The position numbers were made by a program, and so were the translations under genes. Source: UBA7378 sp049611805 (GTDB lineage: Bacteria > Pseudomonadota > Alphaproteobacteria > RS24). Taken from it: a DNA stretch of 64,000 nucleotides. Every line of letters starts with the position of its first letter. Position 1 is the first letter of the stretch. Shown here piece after piece: positions 61,592 to 64,000 of the stretch. Below the pieces are notes generated by a model. It saw nothing but the letters and a program-made list of their open reading frames with translations, was not told the origin of the DNA and did no database searches. Where the stretch lies: the NCBI GenBank assembly GCA_049611805.1, contig JBMZAX010000009.1, positions 1-64,000 of the forward strand. Direction: 5' to 3'.

Positions 61592-63058
61592 TCAGGCTGA
61601 TTTTTGAGTGCCCGAAAATGCCATGCCGTCGGTCACGCGCCCCATGCGCAGCATCATAATATCCAGCAGATAATTCTGATGCAGCCGCCACGGGGTCACC
61701 GTGCCCTGCTTCGGCAGTTCATCGAGTTTGCGCACCACATAGCCGGAGGTGAAATCGAGCAATGGCGCAACTTCCATATCGGCCCAGTCAAGTTCGGGGC
61801 GCGCCTGCGCATAACCCTTTTTGTCCATATGGTTCAAAAGCCGGCAGACATAAGCCGAGGTCAGGTCGCATTTCAGCGTCCATGAAGCATTGGTGTAGCC
61901 GCTTGAAAGCGCAAAATTCGGCACACCGGAAAACATCATGCCCTTATAGGTCATGGTGTCTTTTGCCAGCACCGGCTTATTGTCGACCTGAATATCGACG
62001 CCGCCGAAAAATTTAAGGTCCAGCCCCGTCGCACTGACGATGATGTCGGCTTCCACTTCGCCACCCGACACCAGTTTGATGCCGCGCTTGGTGAAACTCT
62101 CAATATGGTCGGTCACAATATCGGCTTTGCCGCCGCGCAGGGCGGCGAAAAAATCACCGTCGGGAGCGAGACACACGCGCTGGTCCCACACATTGTAATG
62201 CGGGGTGAGGTGCTTTTCGATATCGAAACCGGCCGGCAGTTGGGCGCGCACACCCTTGAGCAGCAGTTTTTTGGCCTGTTCGGGAAAGCGGCGGCAATAC
62301 CAGAACATGATGCGGTTCAACAATACATTGCGCCAGCGCGTCAGCCCGTAGGCGAGCTTTGCCGGCAGATTGCGCCGCGCCCAGTTCGCCAGCTTGTTTT
62401 CCGCCGGCATGGAGACGATATAGGTCGGCGAACGCTGCAACATGGTGACTTTGGCCGCTTTTTCAGCCATGGCCGGCACCAGCGTGACAGCCGTTGCGCC
62501 TGAGCCGATGACCACGACTTTTTTGTTCTCATAATCAAGGTCTTCGGGCCAGAATTGCGGGTGGATGACGGGGCCTGTGAAGTTTTTCTCGCCCGGAAAC
62601 GCCGGTCGGTGGCCCTGCTCGTAATTGTAATAGCCGGTGCACATATGCACGAAACCGCAGGTGAGGGTTTCTTCCTGCTGATTTTGCGTGTTCAGCACGG
62701 TCAATTCCCAGTGTGCGTCTTGCGACGACCATTGCGCTTTGACGACTTTTCGGCCGAAGCGGATTTTGTCCTGCAGCCCGTCTTCGGCAACCGCGTCGTG
62801 CAGATATGACATGATGGACGGCCCGTCGGCAATCGCCTTCGGGTCGCGCCAGGGCCGGAAAGAAAAGCCCAGCGTATACATGTCGCTGTCGGATCGAATG
62901 CCGGGATATTTGAACAAATCCCATGTGCCGCCAATCGCATCGCGGCCTTCCAGTATCAGGAAAGATTTCTGCGGGCAGTGTGTCTGCAAATGATGGGCGG
63001 CACTGATGCCCGAAATTCCGGCACCGATCACCAGAACATCAACATGTTGATTGCTCAT
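61592..63058 (-). CDS. flavin-containing monooxygenase, EthA-like (Baeyer-Villiger type)
   Basis: The 488-residue protein has the FAD motif GAGISGISAA (12-21), the Baeyer-Villiger fingerprint FTGPVIHPQFW (160-170) followed by proline, and an NADPH motif VIGSGATAVTLVPAMAEKA, in the arrangement of EthA-like type I enzymes. It converts ketones to esters with NADPH and O2. GAGGA lies 7 nt before the ATG. It is separated by only 8 bp from the convergent aminotransferase and 53 bp from mmsA upstream on the same strand. Confidence 0.93.
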   Translation of the reverse strand: MSNQHVDVLVIGAGISGISAAHHLQTHCPQKSFLILEGRDAIGGTWDLFKYPGIRSDSDMYTLGFSFRPWRDPKAIADGPSIMSYLHDAVAEDGLQDKIRFGRKVVKAQWSSQDAHWELTVLNTQNQQEETLTCGFVHMCTGYYNYEQGHRPAFPGEKNFTGPVIHPQFWPEDLDYENKKVVVIGSGATAVTLVPAMAEKAAKVTMLQRSPTYIVSMPAENKLANWARRNLPAKLAYGLTRWRNVLLNRIMFWYCRRFPEQAKKLLLKGVRAQLPAGFDIEKHLTPHYNVWDQRVCLAPDGDFFAALRGGKADIVTDHIESFTKRGIKLVSGGEVEADIIVSATGLDLKFFGGVDIQVDNKPVLAKDTMTYKGMMFSGVPNFALSSGYTNASWTLKCDLTSAYVCRLLNHMDKKGYAQARPELDWADMEVAPLLDFTSGYVVRKLDELPKQGTVTPWRLHQNYLLDIMMLRMGRVTDGMAFSGTQKSA

Positions 63059-63111
63059 TTCAAATCCTCAAAACCTCGAAAAAGAGGCACAAAATCATAC
63101 TTTGGCCCGAC

Positions 63112-64000
63112 CTAGCCCATGGTCGGGATCACGAAAGACTGATCCTGCACATCGCCGGACGGCCAGCGTTGGGTAACTGTTTTGGTTTTCGTGTAGAAGC
63201 GAATGCCCTCCACACCGTGCTGGTTTATATCACCGAAGGCCGAACGTTTCCAACCGCCAAATGTATGATAGGCCACCGGCACCGGTATCGGCACATTAAT
63301 GCCGACCATGCCGACATTTACTTTCGAAGCAAATTCGCGCGCCGCCAAACCATTGCGGGTGAACAGCGCCACGCCATTGCCATATTGATGCTCGCTCGGC
63401 AGGCGCGCGGCTTCTTCAAGGCTGTCGGCGCGCACGACCTGCAAAACCGGCCCGAATATTTCATCCTTGTAGCTCTGCATGTCCGGCGTCACACGGTCGA
63501 ACAGCGACGGCCCGATAAAAAATCCTTCTTCGTGCCCCTGCAAGCTGGCCCCGCGCCCGTCAACGACAAGCTCGGCCCCTTCCTTGACGCCCATTTCGAT
63601 ATAGTTTTCGACGCGCTGGCGATGCGCCGCCGTAACGACCGGGCCAAAATGCGCATCCGGATCCGTGGCAACGCCAATGTTCAGCTTGTCGATCTCGGCG
63701 CGCATGCGGTCGACAAAAATATCCGCCGTCTCCTGCCCCACAGGCACCGCCACGGGCAGTGCCATGCAGCGTTCACCGGCCGAGCCGAAAGCGGCACCGG
63801 CAATATCGGCCACGACCTGATCCATATCCGCATCGGGCAGAATAATGCCGTGGTTCTTCGCGCCGCCCATGGCCTGCACACGTTTGCCGTTTGCCGTGCC
63901 GGTCGAATAGACATAATGGGCAATGTCGGAAGACCCGACAAAGCTGACCGCGCGAATATCGTCATGCGTCAAAATCGCATCGACAATGGTCTTGTCACCC
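63112..64000 (-). CDS. mmsA: CoA-acylating methylmalonate-semialdehyde dehydrogenase (partial, N-terminus off the window)
   Basis: The frame runs open from the window edge to a stop at 63112, giving the C-terminal 295 or so residues. It has the diagnostic GDKTIVDAIL then AVSFVGSSDIAHYVY, the catalytic Cys in AGERCMALPVAVPVG, and an end region GMVGINVPIPVPVAYHTFGG typical of MmsA. The enzyme turns malonate or methylmalonate semialdehyde into acetyl- or propionyl-CoA in valine and beta-alanine breakdown, fitting the nearby omega-aminotransferase. Confidence 0.95.
   Translation of the reverse strand, partial: GDKTIVDAILTHDDIRAVSFVGSSDIAHYVYSTGTANGKRVQAMGGAKNHGIILPDADMDQVVADIAGAAFGSAGERCMALPVAVPVGQETADIFVDRMRAEIDKLNIGVATDPDAHFGPVVTAAHRQRVENYIEMGVKEGAELVVDGRGASLQGHEEGFFIGPSLFDRVTPDMQSYKDEIFGPVLQVVRADSLEEAARLPSEHQYGNGVALFTRNGLAAREFASKVNVGMVGINVPIPVPVAYHTFGGWKRSAFGDINQHGVEGIRFYTKTKTVTQRWPSGDVQDQSFVIPTMG

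Overview
The window comes from the chromosome of a free-living alphaproteobacterium. The evidence is the gene mix (gltBD, MoxR/CoxE pair, paired alphaproteobacterial porins, a DUF6324-like small protein, isovaleryl-CoA and methylmalonate-semialdehyde dehydrogenases) and a tRNA-His that lacks the encoded G-1 and has U72/A73, a signature of several alphaproteobacterial orders. Base composition is moderately GC-rich and even throughout. I see no phage, integrase, insertion sequence or CRISPR array. Two Baeyer-Villiger-type monooxygenases, a haloalkane dehalogenase, several alpha/beta hydrolases and branched-chain catabolic enzymes suggest a lifestyle using diverse organic carbon; the species cannot be named from this sequence alone.

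Layout. 1-3.8 kb: partial lysophospholipase-like hydrolase, NSS transporter, ibpA-type small heat-shock gene behind a likely ROSE RNA thermometer, HSL-type esterase. 4-10.1 kb: gltB-gltD glutamate synthase. 10.1-15.9 kb (minus strand): manC, AGE-family epimerase, MltB-like transglycosylase, MoxR ATPase and CoxE/VWA protein, tightly packed. 16-20 kb: galU, kdsD and a TonB-dependent receptor. 20.1-26.5 kb: vitamin B12 uptake, with a cobalamin riboswitch ahead of btuB-btuD, a catalytically degenerate MlaF-like ATPase and msrA, plus btuC and a divergent btuF. 26.5-30.1 kb: a GAF/membrane protein, an acidic coiled-coil protein, a haloalkane dehalogenase and a GntR regulator.

30.1-36.5 kb holds the most interesting regulatory block: a predicted C-rich small RNA on the minus strand, four 16-bp tandem repeats, then ECF sigma factor, small membrane (anti-sigma-like) protein and Spy/CnrX-like periplasmic protein, followed by an RND/MMPL exporter, a LolA-like periplasmic protein and an outer-membrane barrel. 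36.5-42.9 kb: MFS transporter, two porins, tRNA-His, small DUF6324-like gene, ferric-iron-type ABC permease. 42.9-53.7 kb: isovaleryl-CoA dehydrogenase, aldehyde dehydrogenase, acyltransferase, double thioredoxin-fold isomerase-like protein, DUF2256 plus an iron-sulfur photolyase and SDR, a BVMO, HIT and MBL-fold proteins. 53.7-64 kb: a short transcription unit with a full-length anti-SD complement, FGGY kinase, crotonase, a HupE/parvulin/DUF3604 operon, omega-aminotransferase, an EthA-like BVMO and a partial mmsA.

A recurring texture is short perfect tandem duplications of 11-16 bp close to gene ends. The best candidates for undescribed biology are the C-rich sRNA beside the ECF module, the degenerate ABC ATPase with MsrA in a B12-riboswitch operon, the DUF3604-parvulin-HupE operon, and the tiny ORF with a maximal Shine-Dalgarno sequence. 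All functional calls are from reading the sequence; no database search was run.
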